Shown: one piece after another, positions 53,178 to 61,289 of the stretch
Layout: each line of letters opens with the position of its first letter
Numbering within the stretch: the first letter of the stretch is position 1
Assembly: GCF_016734805.1 (NCBI RefSeq)
Contig: NZ_JAERQG010000001.1
Coordinates: forward strand, 930,001-994,000
DNA: 64,000 nucleotides
From: Marivirga atlantica
GTDB lineage: Bacteria > Bacteroidota > Bacteroidia > Cytophagales > Cyclobacteriaceae
Reading direction: 5' to 3'
Translations under genes and position numbers: made by a program
Notes under the pieces: generated by a model
Databases searched by the model: none
What the model saw: only the letters and a program-made list of their open reading frames with translations
Told to the model about the DNA's origin: nothing

Positions 53178-54461
53178 TCATCTCAACAAAAACTGCTTAA
53201 ACTGCTCATAGTCAGCTTTCATTTTGATACTGCTTTTCTGCTTTTGCATAAGTGCTTTCGCTTCTTCAGGGTATATGTCTTCTTTGGTTACCTTATTAAC
53301 CACATCTATAAATTTGCAAGGATGTGCGGTTTCCAAAAGGAGCCCGAAATCATATTCATTTTTTTGTTCATGAGCTTTTAGAGCTGCATAGCCCACTGCT
53401 CCATGCGGATCGAGCAGGTATTCTTCATTCTTGAAAACTGATTGCATAGTATCCAAAGTTTCTTCATCAGAGAATGAATAACCTTTAATAAGCTGTTGCA
53501 TTTCTTCCAGACTAAACATGTCTTTCATGCGCAAGAAATTGCTTGGGATGCTTACATCCATGGCATTAGAATAGGTCGCAACTGTGGGGTGAGGCTCAAA
53601 AATACCATTAAGCAAATAACGTGGCACGGTATCATTTTTATTCGCTGCTGCAACAAACTGATGAATGGGCAAACCCATTTGCTTGGCAAAAAGCCCTGCT
53701 GTAAGGTTTCCATAATTACCGCTAGGCACGGAGAAAGCAATTTTATCTTTATGGCTGAAGTACTGATAGGGCAGAAAGTAATAAATAGATTGTGGTAAAA
53801 ATCGTGCTACATTGATAGAATTAGCAGAGCTTATCATTTTCTGTTTACGGAGCTCTTCATCCAGAAAGGCTGATTTTACTAATCGCTGGCAGTCATCAAA
53901 ATCACCATCAATTTCAAGTGCTGTTACATTCTTTTCAAAGGTTGTGAGCTGCTTTTCCTGCAGTTCGCTCACTTTTCCTGACGGGTACAGAATAACTACT
54001 TCAATATTATCTGTTTCAGCGAAAGCAGAAGCTACCGCTCCGCCTGTATCTCCTGAAGTAGCAACCAAAATGGTACACTTTTCATCCTGATCTTTGTAAA
54101 AGTAGTCGAGGCAAAATGCCAGAAAACGAGCCCCTACATCTTTAAAGGCATAACTTGGGCCATGATACAATTCAAGTGCAAACTTCTTATCATCTATCTG
54201 AACCAGCGGAAATTCAAAAATGAATGTTTTGTTAATAATCTTCCATAATTCTTCTTCAGGAATACTGTCGCCCACAAAATTGGCTAAGACCAAATGAGCT
54301 ATTTCTGAAATATTGAGATTGGGTAATTCCTTAAAAAATTCATCAATCAATTGAGGGATTTGCTGAGGCATAAACAAGCCATTGTCGGCTGGTAATCCTT
54401 GAATTACTGCTTCTTTGAAGGAAACGGAGGTGTTTTTATTGTTGGTGCTATAGTAGTTCAT
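53178..54461 (-). CDS. thrC: Threonine synthase
   Basis: Converts O-phosphohomoserine to threonine with PLP. The 427-residue protein has the PLP lysine in GPSYAFKDVGARFLA, the ATSGDTGGAVASAF phosphate-binding loop and SVPSGNYGNLTAGL. The C-terminal HPCKFIDVV fits the long class. It is four bases downstream of thrB in a three-gene operon. Confidence 0.96.
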   Translation of the reverse strand: MNYYSTNNKNTSVSFKEAVIQGLPADNGLFMPQQIPQLIDEFFKELPNLNISEIAHLVLANFVGDSIPEEELWKIINKTFIFEFPLVQIDDKKFALELYHGPSYAFKDVGARFLAFCLDYFYKDQDEKCTILVATSGDTGGAVASAFAETDNIEVVILYPSGKVSELQEKQLTTFEKNVTALEIDGDFDDCQRLVKSAFLDEELRKQKMISSANSINVARFLPQSIYYFLPYQYFSHKDKIAFSVPSGNYGNLTAGLFAKQMGLPIHQFVAAANKNDTVPRYLLNGIFEPHPTVATYSNAMDVSIPSNFLRMKDMFSLEEMQQLIKGYSFSDEETLDTMQSVFKNEEYLLDPHGAVGYAALKAHEQKNEYDFGLLLETAHPCKFIDVVNKVTKEDIYPEEAKALMQKQKSSIKMKADYEQFKQFLLR

Positions 54462-54464
54462 GTC

Positions 54465-55400
54465 TTAATCTTTCAATACTTTACAACCTTCACCATTGAT
54501 TAGGGAAGTGTATGTTTTTGTCGGGATCTGATGCTTATCATAAAGAGCTTCCCATACTTCACAGATCAAATTAGCCTCGCTTTCGGTTTTGGTAAAAGCA
54601 AAAATTGATGGCCCTGAACCTGAAATACTGCAAGCAATGGCATTATTTTTCAAAGCTGTTGCTTTCGCTTCCTCATAAGCAGGGATCAGCTGCGCGCGTT
54701 TTGGTTCTGCTATCAAATCTTGCATACTGGCTTTAATCAATTCATAGTTTTTGGTAGTCATGCCGGCAATCATGCCTGCAATATTTCCGCCTTGTTTGGT
54801 ATGATCTTCCAACGTAACCCGATCAGGTAAAAGCTTTCGCGCTTCTGAGGTTTTGACTTCCACCTGTGGGTGTACCACGGCAATATGCATTTCTTCCGGA
54901 AAAGGAATCTTAAAAACTTCCAATGGCTGATAGCCTTTTACGATGGTAAATCCACCCATAAGGGCAGGAGCTACATTGTCGGCATGGGCTTTACCAGCTA
55001 GAGCGGCTTCTCCTTGCATGGCAAAATCGATTAATTCTAGTTGACTGAATTTATTATTAAGCAATTGATTAAGACCAAATGCAACTCCAGCCGCACTAGA
55101 TCCGCTAGAACCCAGTCCGCTGCCTGGCATCACATTCTTACTTATAGTAATGCGTAGGCCACGACTTTCATTTACCTGATTGAGCATTTTTTGTGCTACA
55201 ATGCTCGCAATATTTTTTTCAGGGTCAAGTGGAATATCTGGAAAACCAGCTATTGGAGCAATCTCAATGCGGTTATTTTCTACCCAATTCAATTCAATAG
55301 TATCACCTATTCCATGTAAGGCTAATCCAAAAATATCGTAGCCCGGACCAATGTTTGAGATTGTCGCAGGAGCAAAAATTTTTATACTGTTTTTATTCAT
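54465..55400 (-). CDS. thrB: Homoserine kinase
   Basis: GHMP-family kinase that phosphorylates homoserine. The ATP loop VMPGSGLGSSGSSAAGVAFGL is near residues 90-110 and the N-terminal APATISNIGPGYDIFGLAL matches the family start; the C-terminal SISGSGPSIFAFT completes the three GHMP motifs. 311 residues, usual size. It lies 43 bases after thrA and three before thrC. Confidence 0.96.
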   Translation of the reverse strand: MNKNSIKIFAPATISNIGPGYDIFGLALHGIGDTIELNWVENNRIEIAPIAGFPDIPLDPEKNIASIVAQKMLNQVNESRGLRITISKNVMPGSGLGSSGSSAAGVAFGLNQLLNNKFSQLELIDFAMQGEAALAGKAHADNVAPALMGGFTIVKGYQPLEVFKIPFPEEMHIAVVHPQVEVKTSEARKLLPDRVTLEDHTKQGGNIAGMIAGMTTKNYELIKASMQDLIAEPKRAQLIPAYEEAKATALKNNAIACSISGSGPSIFAFTKTESEANLICEVWEALYDKHQIPTKTYTSLINGEGCKVLKD

Positions 55401-55443
55401 GACTCAATAGTGTGGTCTCACCCTTTCAGTGTGCTGACCTGAT

Positions 55444-57897
55444 TTAAAAAGTATTAGCAATTCGCATGATATCTCCGAATATTCCTGAAGCTGTAACTTC
55501 TGCACCAGCTCCGGCTCCCTTTACCACTAATGGCTGATCAGGATATCTTTTGGTCGTAAAAAGCACTATATTGTCTTTCCCTTCCAGGTTATAAAGTGGA
55601 GTACCGGGTGCAATTTGTTGAAGACCGGTTTGTGCTTTTCCGTCCTTAAATCTGGCAACATATTTAAGTTTCTTTCCAGCTGCTTTGGCCTCATTAATCA
55701 TTTGTTTAAAATGAGCCTCATGCTTACTTACCAATTTAAAAAAGTCATCAACAGAAGGAGCATCCATGCATTCTTTTGGTATAAAAGGCACAGATTCAAT
55801 ATCATCCATTTCAGTTTCTAAACCACTTTCACGCAATAAAATCAAAATTTTTCTCATTACATCGCTGCCACTCAAGTCTAAGCGAGGATCTGGTTCTGTG
55901 TAGCCTTCTTCTTTTGCCTGAGCAATAATTTCTGCGAATGACTTCGATTGTCCATCATAATTATTAAAAATAAAATTGAGGCTACCGGAGAGTACAGCTT
56001 CAATTTCCAATATCTCATCACCACTTTTTATTAAATCGTTCAGTGTATTAATGATGGGCAAGCCAGCGCCTACATTGGTTTCAAAAAGGAAATTACTTTT
56101 GAAGCGCAAGGCAGTGTTTTTAAGCTTTTTGTATTGAGTAAATGGGCCTGTGCACGCGATTTTATTAGGTGTAACGACTGATATGGTATTAGCCAGAATT
56201 TTTTGATAAGTGTTGGCAATCACCTTATGCGCAGTGTTATCAATAAAAATGCTGTTACGGAGGTTCATGGAAACCATTTCATCAATGAAACTATCTATAT
56301 GCATGGTTTTTTCTGATGATAGCAACTTGTCCATCGGCTTATTGATGTCAAGGCCTTCTTCATCAAAGTACATCCTTTTAGAGTTGGCAATCCCAGTAAT
56401 TCTTAAATCGATATGATGTTTTTCATTAAGAAAAGTTTGCTGTTTTTTAAGCTGTTGTAACAAAGCTTTTCCAACATTCCCGGTACCCGCAATAAAGAGG
56501 TTTACCCGCTTATTATCTGACAGGAAGAAACTTTCGTGAAGGGCATTCAACGATTTCTTAATTTGCTTTTTCTCAATAACTACAGAAATGTTCTTTTCCG
56601 AAGAGCCCTGAGCAATAGCTTTAATATTTACGCCATTGCTGCCTAAAATACTCAACATTTTTCCACTGGTACCAATCTGATTTTTCATATTAGCACCCAC
56701 AAGTGCTACTATGGATAAATCTTTTTCCACCTCCAGCGGATTGATGAGCTGTTGACTTAATTCGTGTTGAAAATGTTCTTCTACAGCTGCTTTGGCTACT
56801 TCTACATCCTCCTGACTGATAGCCACGCAAATAGAATGCTCAGATGAGGCTTGCGTGATTAATATAACACTCACTTTGGCATCAGAGAGTGTTTCGAAAA
56901 GACGATGCGAAAAATATGGAATACCTACCATTCCGCTTCCGTTAAGGTTGAGTAGCGCAATATCTTCAATACATGATAATCCGCTGATCATCTGCTCATT
57001 TGAAACTGATTTTTCGGCAATTCGCGTTCCCTTGTCCTCTTTTTTCAGCGTGTTTTTGATTAAGATGGGAATTCCTTTTTTAAGCACAGGTTGAATTGAT
57101 GGCGGGTATAGCACCTTTGCGCCAAAGTGCGTTAGCTCCATAGCTTCGTCATAACCTATTTCTTCAATGGTATAAGCATTTTTCACATAGGAAGGATTGG
57201 CAGTCATCATACCACTAACATCAGTCCATATTTCTAATTCGGGTGCATCAAGAGCAGCTGCTAATATGGCTGCGGTATAATCTGATCCACCCCGACCAAG
57301 TGTGGTTGTCCTTCCTGATGCATTGGCTGCCAGAAAGCCCGGACAAACACTGATTTTGAATGAATTGCTAATGTTTTCTGCAATCAGCTGGTTGGTCAGA
57401 TTGAAATTAACATTGGCGCGCCCGAACAAGCTGTCAGTTTTAATAAAATCTTTGGGGTTCAACAAAAAAGTAGATTTTTCAGATTGCCTGAAATAGGTAC
57501 TTATTATTTCTGCGGAAAGCACTTCGCCAAAGCAGCTTATTCTATCCATTGTTTGAACAGAAACTTCTTTAATGAGGAATACGCCTCTTAAAATGTCTTC
57601 CAACTCATTCAGTAATGATTTTAGACTGGTATTTAGAGCCGGTTGCGCATCACCTGATAATAATTTTTTGGCAGTTTGTAAGTGTTGGTTTTTAATTTCA
57701 GTTAATAGCTGCTCGTAGTCCGAATTGCCGCTGGCAGCAAGTTTACCACAATCAATCAACTTGGAGGTGATACCTCTAAAAGCTGAGACCACAACAATTA
57801 CCTGATCTTTTTGAGCTTTCTCAAATACTATTTCTTTAACAATTTGAATATTTTCTGGGGTACCTACGGATGTACCTCCAAATTTTAAAACCTGCAT
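55444..57897 (-). CDS. thrA: Bifunctional aspartokinase / homoserine dehydrogenase I
   Basis: Fusion enzyme catalysing the first and third steps toward threonine. The aspartokinase part (about 1-300) starts VLKFGGTSVG and has TTLGRGGSDYTAAILA; two ACT domains follow (about 310-460, with IKAIAQGSSEKNISVVI). The homoserine dehydrogenase part (about 465-817) begins FIAGTGNVGKALLQQL and includes VVTPNKIACTGPF and the C-terminal VKGAGAGAEVTASGIFGDIMRIA. 817 residues matches E. coli ThrA (820). It is preceded by a Thr/Ile-rich leader peptide. Confidence 0.97.
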   Translation of the reverse strand: MQVLKFGGTSVGTPENIQIVKEIVFEKAQKDQVIVVVSAFRGITSKLIDCGKLAASGNSDYEQLLTEIKNQHLQTAKKLLSGDAQPALNTSLKSLLNELEDILRGVFLIKEVSVQTMDRISCFGEVLSAEIISTYFRQSEKSTFLLNPKDFIKTDSLFGRANVNFNLTNQLIAENISNSFKISVCPGFLAANASGRTTTLGRGGSDYTAAILAAALDAPELEIWTDVSGMMTANPSYVKNAYTIEEIGYDEAMELTHFGAKVLYPPSIQPVLKKGIPILIKNTLKKEDKGTRIAEKSVSNEQMISGLSCIEDIALLNLNGSGMVGIPYFSHRLFETLSDAKVSVILITQASSEHSICVAISQEDVEVAKAAVEEHFQHELSQQLINPLEVEKDLSIVALVGANMKNQIGTSGKMLSILGSNGVNIKAIAQGSSEKNISVVIEKKQIKKSLNALHESFFLSDNKRVNLFIAGTGNVGKALLQQLKKQQTFLNEKHHIDLRITGIANSKRMYFDEEGLDINKPMDKLLSSEKTMHIDSFIDEMVSMNLRNSIFIDNTAHKVIANTYQKILANTISVVTPNKIACTGPFTQYKKLKNTALRFKSNFLFETNVGAGLPIINTLNDLIKSGDEILEIEAVLSGSLNFIFNNYDGQSKSFAEIIAQAKEEGYTEPDPRLDLSGSDVMRKILILLRESGLETEMDDIESVPFIPKECMDAPSVDDFFKLVSKHEAHFKQMINEAKAAGKKLKYVARFKDGKAQTGLQQIAPGTPLYNLEGKDNIVLFTTKRYPDQPLVVKGAGAGAEVTASGIFGDIMRIANTF

Positions 57898-57973
57898 AGC
57901 GCTTTAAATTAAAAGTGAGAATAATTTTAATGAGTTGAAGCTTCCTCGCTTCTTGTGGCGATATGATGAAATG

Positions 57974-57990
57974 AACCCCGTTAAGGGGTT
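57974..57990 (-). promoter_or_regulatory. Hairpin overlapping the thr leader stop codon
   Basis: AACCCC (57990-57985) and GGGGTT (57979-57974) pair round TTAAC; the leader's last Thr-Pro codons and stop lie in the 5' arm. A U-tract does not follow, so this is not an ordinary terminator. A pausing or antiterminator helix is possible. Confidence 0.55.
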
Positions 57991-58088
57991 GTAATGGTTG
58001 TGGTAATAATAGCCGTAAACGCAGCAATCCTATTAAGGCCTGTGCCTTGAATTTGCGTAAAACGATATGAAAAATTATTGGCTATCAT
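57981..58088 (-). CDS. thr operon leader peptide (thrL-like, 35 codons)
   Basis: Starts at ATG 58088, stops with TAA at 57981, 83 bases before thrA. The last residues read TAIITTTITTP: six Thr and three Ile in ten codons, much like the Thr/Ile run of E. coli ThrL. Clustered Thr and Ile codons just before the stop match a ribosome-stalling leader that senses both threonine and isoleucine. The peptide has no known product role. The first half (IANNFSYRFTQIQGTGLNR) is ordinary. Not homologous in overall sequence to ThrL as far as I can see, so possibly convergent. Confidence 0.83.
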   Translation of the reverse strand: MIANNFSYRFTQIQGTGLNRIAAFTAIITTTITTP

Positions 58089-58163
58089 CTGTTTAATGAC
58101 TGAAAGCAAGACATAATTTGAGAAGAATGCAAAAATTATGTTGATTTTTTACAATCCAAAACT

Positions 58164-60149
58164 TTATTCCTGATAGAAAATAGCCATTGAAATTGCAGGT
58201 ATTTTTACCTTTCCATTGATATGCTTAGTACTCGAAAAATTAAACTGATCACCTAGTAAAGCCACTTTCCACTCACCCTTCAGTTGATAATTAACAGCCT
58301 CATTTTGGGCATTATAAATCACATAAATATTTTTCCAGGTGTCACCATTTGCGTTCTCGCTAATTTGGTAGCTAACCAAACCATCCTTTACTGTTTTAAA
58401 CGTCAAATGATTTCTTAAGCTTTCTGAAGTTGGCATCCAAAAAGCTGGGTGAGCCTTCCTTAACTTGATTAGATTTTTGTAATAATCTACCACATCAGCA
58501 TATTTTGCTTTTCGGTTCCAGTCTATTTGGTTAATAGAATCTGGCTTGTTGTAAGAATTATGTTCACCAAATTTGGTGCGCAACATTTCAGCTCCGGCAT
58601 GTAGAAATGGTACTCCCTGGCTTGTTAGCACAATGCCATTTGCCAGTTTATCCATTGCAATAATTTCCTCTTTGGAAGCATCAGGCATTGAGATTTTTAA
58701 CTTATCGAAAATGGTGTGATTATCATGACAGGAAACATAGGAAATAGCTTCCCATGGCTCTGAAGCCCAGGCAGTATCTGAATAATTAACAGATTTATAG
58801 TCAATCTGAGGATGAGTAGTGGCACCAACTACTCCGAATTTTATGCTTTCTTCAGTTCCTTCTTGGCCGCTTACAAATCCTCTGTCATGCTCATCAAAAA
58901 CAGATCCTTTTAAAGCATCGCGAATATCATCACTAAAGGCACTTACCAAAGGCATCTGTGCTGTATGTGCCTTCAAAGCTCTTTTCTCAACCGGAAGAGG
59001 TGAATCTCCTGCTGTCCAGCCTTCTCCATAAACAAAAATGTTAGGGTTGATTGCTTTTAAAGAACTGGCTACTTCATTCATGGTGGTGATGTCATGGATG
59101 CCCATCAGGTCAAACCTAAAGCCATCCAAATGATATTCTTTCGCCCAATAAGCTACTGACTCAACTATAAATTTGCGCATCATGGCTCTTTCAGAAGCGG
59201 TTTCATTGCCACAGGCCGAGGCATTTGAGAGCTTACCATCTTCCCAATGTCTGTAATAGTAACCCGGCACTTCCAGGTTAAAATTGGAATTTTCTGTTCT
59301 TCCTGTATGGTTATAAACAACGTCTAAAATGACACCTATGCCAGCATCATGAAATGACTGTACCATTTGCTTAAATTCTTTAATGCGTACCTCAGCTTTG
59401 TAAGGATCTGTAGAGAATGAACCCTCAGGTACATTGTAATTTCGCGGATCGTATCCCCAGTTGAATTGAGGACTATCCAGTTTGGCTTCATTAATCGAGT
59501 AATGATCAAAGGTTGGTAACAAATGCACATGCGTGATGCCCATTTCTTTCATGTGATCGAAACCAGTAGAAATATCCTCTGGCCCTTTTGTTCCCTCTTC
59601 TACCAAACCGAGATACTTACCTGGATGATTTGAGCCGGACGCAGGATGGATCGTCATGTCACGAATGTGCAATTCGTAAATGATGGCTTCATTTGGTTTG
59701 TTAATTTTGGGTCCTTGATCTTTTTTCCATCCTTCAGGATTAGTTGTTTCCATATCAAGTACCATGGCTCTTTGTCCGTTAACACCAACTGCGTTTGCAT
59801 AAATGCCTGGTGTTTCATCAAGCCATTTGCCCTCTGTTTTTACCTGAAAGGTATAGTAGGTGCCTTTGAGGTCACCTGAAATAGTCTTCTCCCAAAGCCC
59901 GTTATCATTTACCTCAAGCTGATGCTCTTCGAATGATTTTCCTCCTTCACCATTTTTATAGAATTTTACCTTTACCTCTTCTGCTATTGGAGACCAAAGC
60001 TTAAAAGTTGTAGACTTCGGGCTATAATCTAGCCATAAGTCTTCATCAGAAGTAGGATAATCATCGTAAGCTGAATAATTAGGCACTTCTCTTTGTTTGG
60101 TGCAGGCAAAAACAACCGACAACAGTAAAATGAATGTAATAGCTTTCAT
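58164..60149 (-). CDS. pulA: Type I pullulanase, lipoprotein
   Basis: A 661-residue GH13 enzyme that hydrolyses alpha-1,6 links of pullulan and branched starch or glycogen. It has a lipoprotein signal (KAITFILLLSVVFAC, Cys16), a CBM48-like N-domain (STTFKLWSPIAEEVKVKFYKNG), and the type I motif FNWGYDP. GH13 conserved regions: DVVYNHTG, GFRFDLMG (nucleophile Asp), YGEGW (acid Glu) and SCHDNHT. The lipid anchor suggests surface or periplasmic polysaccharide use. It stands alone, with no SusCD pair nearby. Confidence 0.93.
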   Translation of the reverse strand: MKAITFILLLSVVFACTKQREVPNYSAYDDYPTSDEDLWLDYSPKSTTFKLWSPIAEEVKVKFYKNGEGGKSFEEHQLEVNDNGLWEKTISGDLKGTYYTFQVKTEGKWLDETPGIYANAVGVNGQRAMVLDMETTNPEGWKKDQGPKINKPNEAIIYELHIRDMTIHPASGSNHPGKYLGLVEEGTKGPEDISTGFDHMKEMGITHVHLLPTFDHYSINEAKLDSPQFNWGYDPRNYNVPEGSFSTDPYKAEVRIKEFKQMVQSFHDAGIGVILDVVYNHTGRTENSNFNLEVPGYYYRHWEDGKLSNASACGNETASERAMMRKFIVESVAYWAKEYHLDGFRFDLMGIHDITTMNEVASSLKAINPNIFVYGEGWTAGDSPLPVEKRALKAHTAQMPLVSAFSDDIRDALKGSVFDEHDRGFVSGQEGTEESIKFGVVGATTHPQIDYKSVNYSDTAWASEPWEAISYVSCHDNHTIFDKLKISMPDASKEEIIAMDKLANGIVLTSQGVPFLHAGAEMLRTKFGEHNSYNKPDSINQIDWNRKAKYADVVDYYKNLIKLRKAHPAFWMPTSESLRNHLTFKTVKDGLVSYQISENANGDTWKNIYVIYNAQNEAVNYQLKGEWKVALLGDQFNFSSTKHINGKVKIPAISMAIFYQE

Positions 60150-60203
60150 AGCGGCAGAATTAAGAAATTTCTAGATTGAATATCCTGCTTTGAAAGTAAT
60201 AAG

Positions 60204-60211
60204 CAAAGCTA
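60204..60211 (-). promoter_or_regulatory. Possible -7 element for pulA
   Basis: TAGCTTTG on the minus strand, 54 bases before the pulA ATG, fits TAnnTTTG. No TTTG at -33. Confidence 0.35.
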
Positions 60212-60230
60212 TCTATGCCATTTATTTATT

Positions 60231-61286
60231 TTAGCTAAATAATTCTTTATTCATCTCTCTCAACTCCTGCCAGCTTTTAGTTTCTTTGGTTGAGCTGATT
60301 TGTTCATAGCAACTTCTAAAAAAGCTGATGCAAATTTCCTGAAATCTTAAAGGAGGAATACTTGACGCATAAATAGGCCTGTCAACAGGGCTGGAATAAC
60401 GCTCTTTTTTGGAGAGTTTTTTTCCTTTCAATCGCAAAATAGGGGCCGTATCGGTAAAGTGCTCTGCATCCCATTTGTAATCAGATGCTTCTTCACTATT
60501 GAGTTGCTCAACCAGTGGCTTAAGATCAACTCGTGGGAAATGCTCTCTGGTAGTTTGTACCCAGGTGGTGTATTTGTATTCGAGCTCATATCTATTATTG
60601 TTATAGATGCTAATTACTACATCGCTATTCTGGCTTTCAGCATACAAACAATAATAATGCAATGGATTCTCTGCTTCCACTACCTGCAGCCTGATGTCAT
60701 TATATTCTGTTCGGAAAGGTGTCGAATTAAGCTGATTGATAACCAGTTCATATTCTTTGGTTGTAGGAATTTCCTTCTTTCCGGTTAAATAGCTTTCAAA
60801 AACATCAAGAAAATAATGATATTTAGGAACACATGCTTCCATTTCTTTTTCAGCTATTTCAGGAGCACCAAAAGGAGGATAAAATTTTTCTGCTTCCACT
60901 TCATTGAGCCAGCAAACCAATTTCAGGGCTTTTTCCCATTCACGGTACTCAAAGTTAATTTCTCTGAAATCAGCTATTTGAGCTATCTCCACAAGTAAGC
61001 TTCTATATTCCTGTGCTAAGTGTTGGTTAAAAACAGACCATACGCCTAAAAAACCATCGATATCATAGTGATTATTGGTGACGAAGGTTTTTTCTAATTC
61101 AGGTAGTTTATGATCAATGGCATTAAGTACAATCTCCGTGCTGGTGTCAGCCTCACAGCCTTCCGGTATGGGTGCACCTCGCCAATGGGATAAATCAAAA
61201 CCCTGCGGGTGATGCGCATCAACAACGAGCACATCACCAACATGATTTTTAACTTCATAGAACGGAATGAAGGTTTTTTGAGTCAT
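60231..61286 (-). CDS. Unknown 351-residue protein in the TPP-riboswitch operon
   Basis: A soluble protein with no signal peptide and no family I can name with confidence. Notable segments are VVDAHHPQGFDLSHWRGAPIPEGCE (residues 21-45) and TNNHYDIDGFLGVW (70-83), whose H-x-D-x-D-G resembles motif I of DHH phosphoesterases; the matching DHH motif is not obvious. It begins three bases after the TonB receptor gene ends and so belongs to the same thiamine-regulated transcript. A role in thiamine uptake or salvage is a context inference. Confidence 0.8.
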   Translation of the reverse strand: MTQKTFIPFYEVKNHVGDVLVVDAHHPQGFDLSHWRGAPIPEGCEADTSTEIVLNAIDHKLPELEKTFVTNNHYDIDGFLGVWSVFNQHLAQEYRSLLVEIAQIADFREINFEYREWEKALKLVCWLNEVEAEKFYPPFGAPEIAEKEMEACVPKYHYFLDVFESYLTGKKEIPTTKEYELVINQLNSTPFRTEYNDIRLQVVEAENPLHYYCLYAESQNSDVVISIYNNNRYELEYKYTTWVQTTREHFPRVDLKPLVEQLNSEEASDYKWDAEHFTDTAPILRLKGKKLSKKERYSSPVDRPIYASSIPPLRFQEICISFFRSCYEQISSTKETKSWQELREMNKELFS

Positions 61287-61289
61287 TAT

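Noticed and set aside
53118-53381. An 87-codon plus-strand open frame starting near REP copy 4
   Set aside because: It lies almost wholly antisense to the well-supported thrC and has no domain or operon context.
57898-57980. A standard intrinsic terminator between the thr leader and thrA
   Set aside because: Hairpins exist (including GAAGC/GCTTC near 57937-57952) but none is followed by a U-tract, so I did not annotate one.
57836-58027. A 63-codon minus-strand frame upstream of thrA
   Set aside because: It overlaps both the thrA start and the Thr/Ile leader in other frames; its sequence shows no protein-like features.
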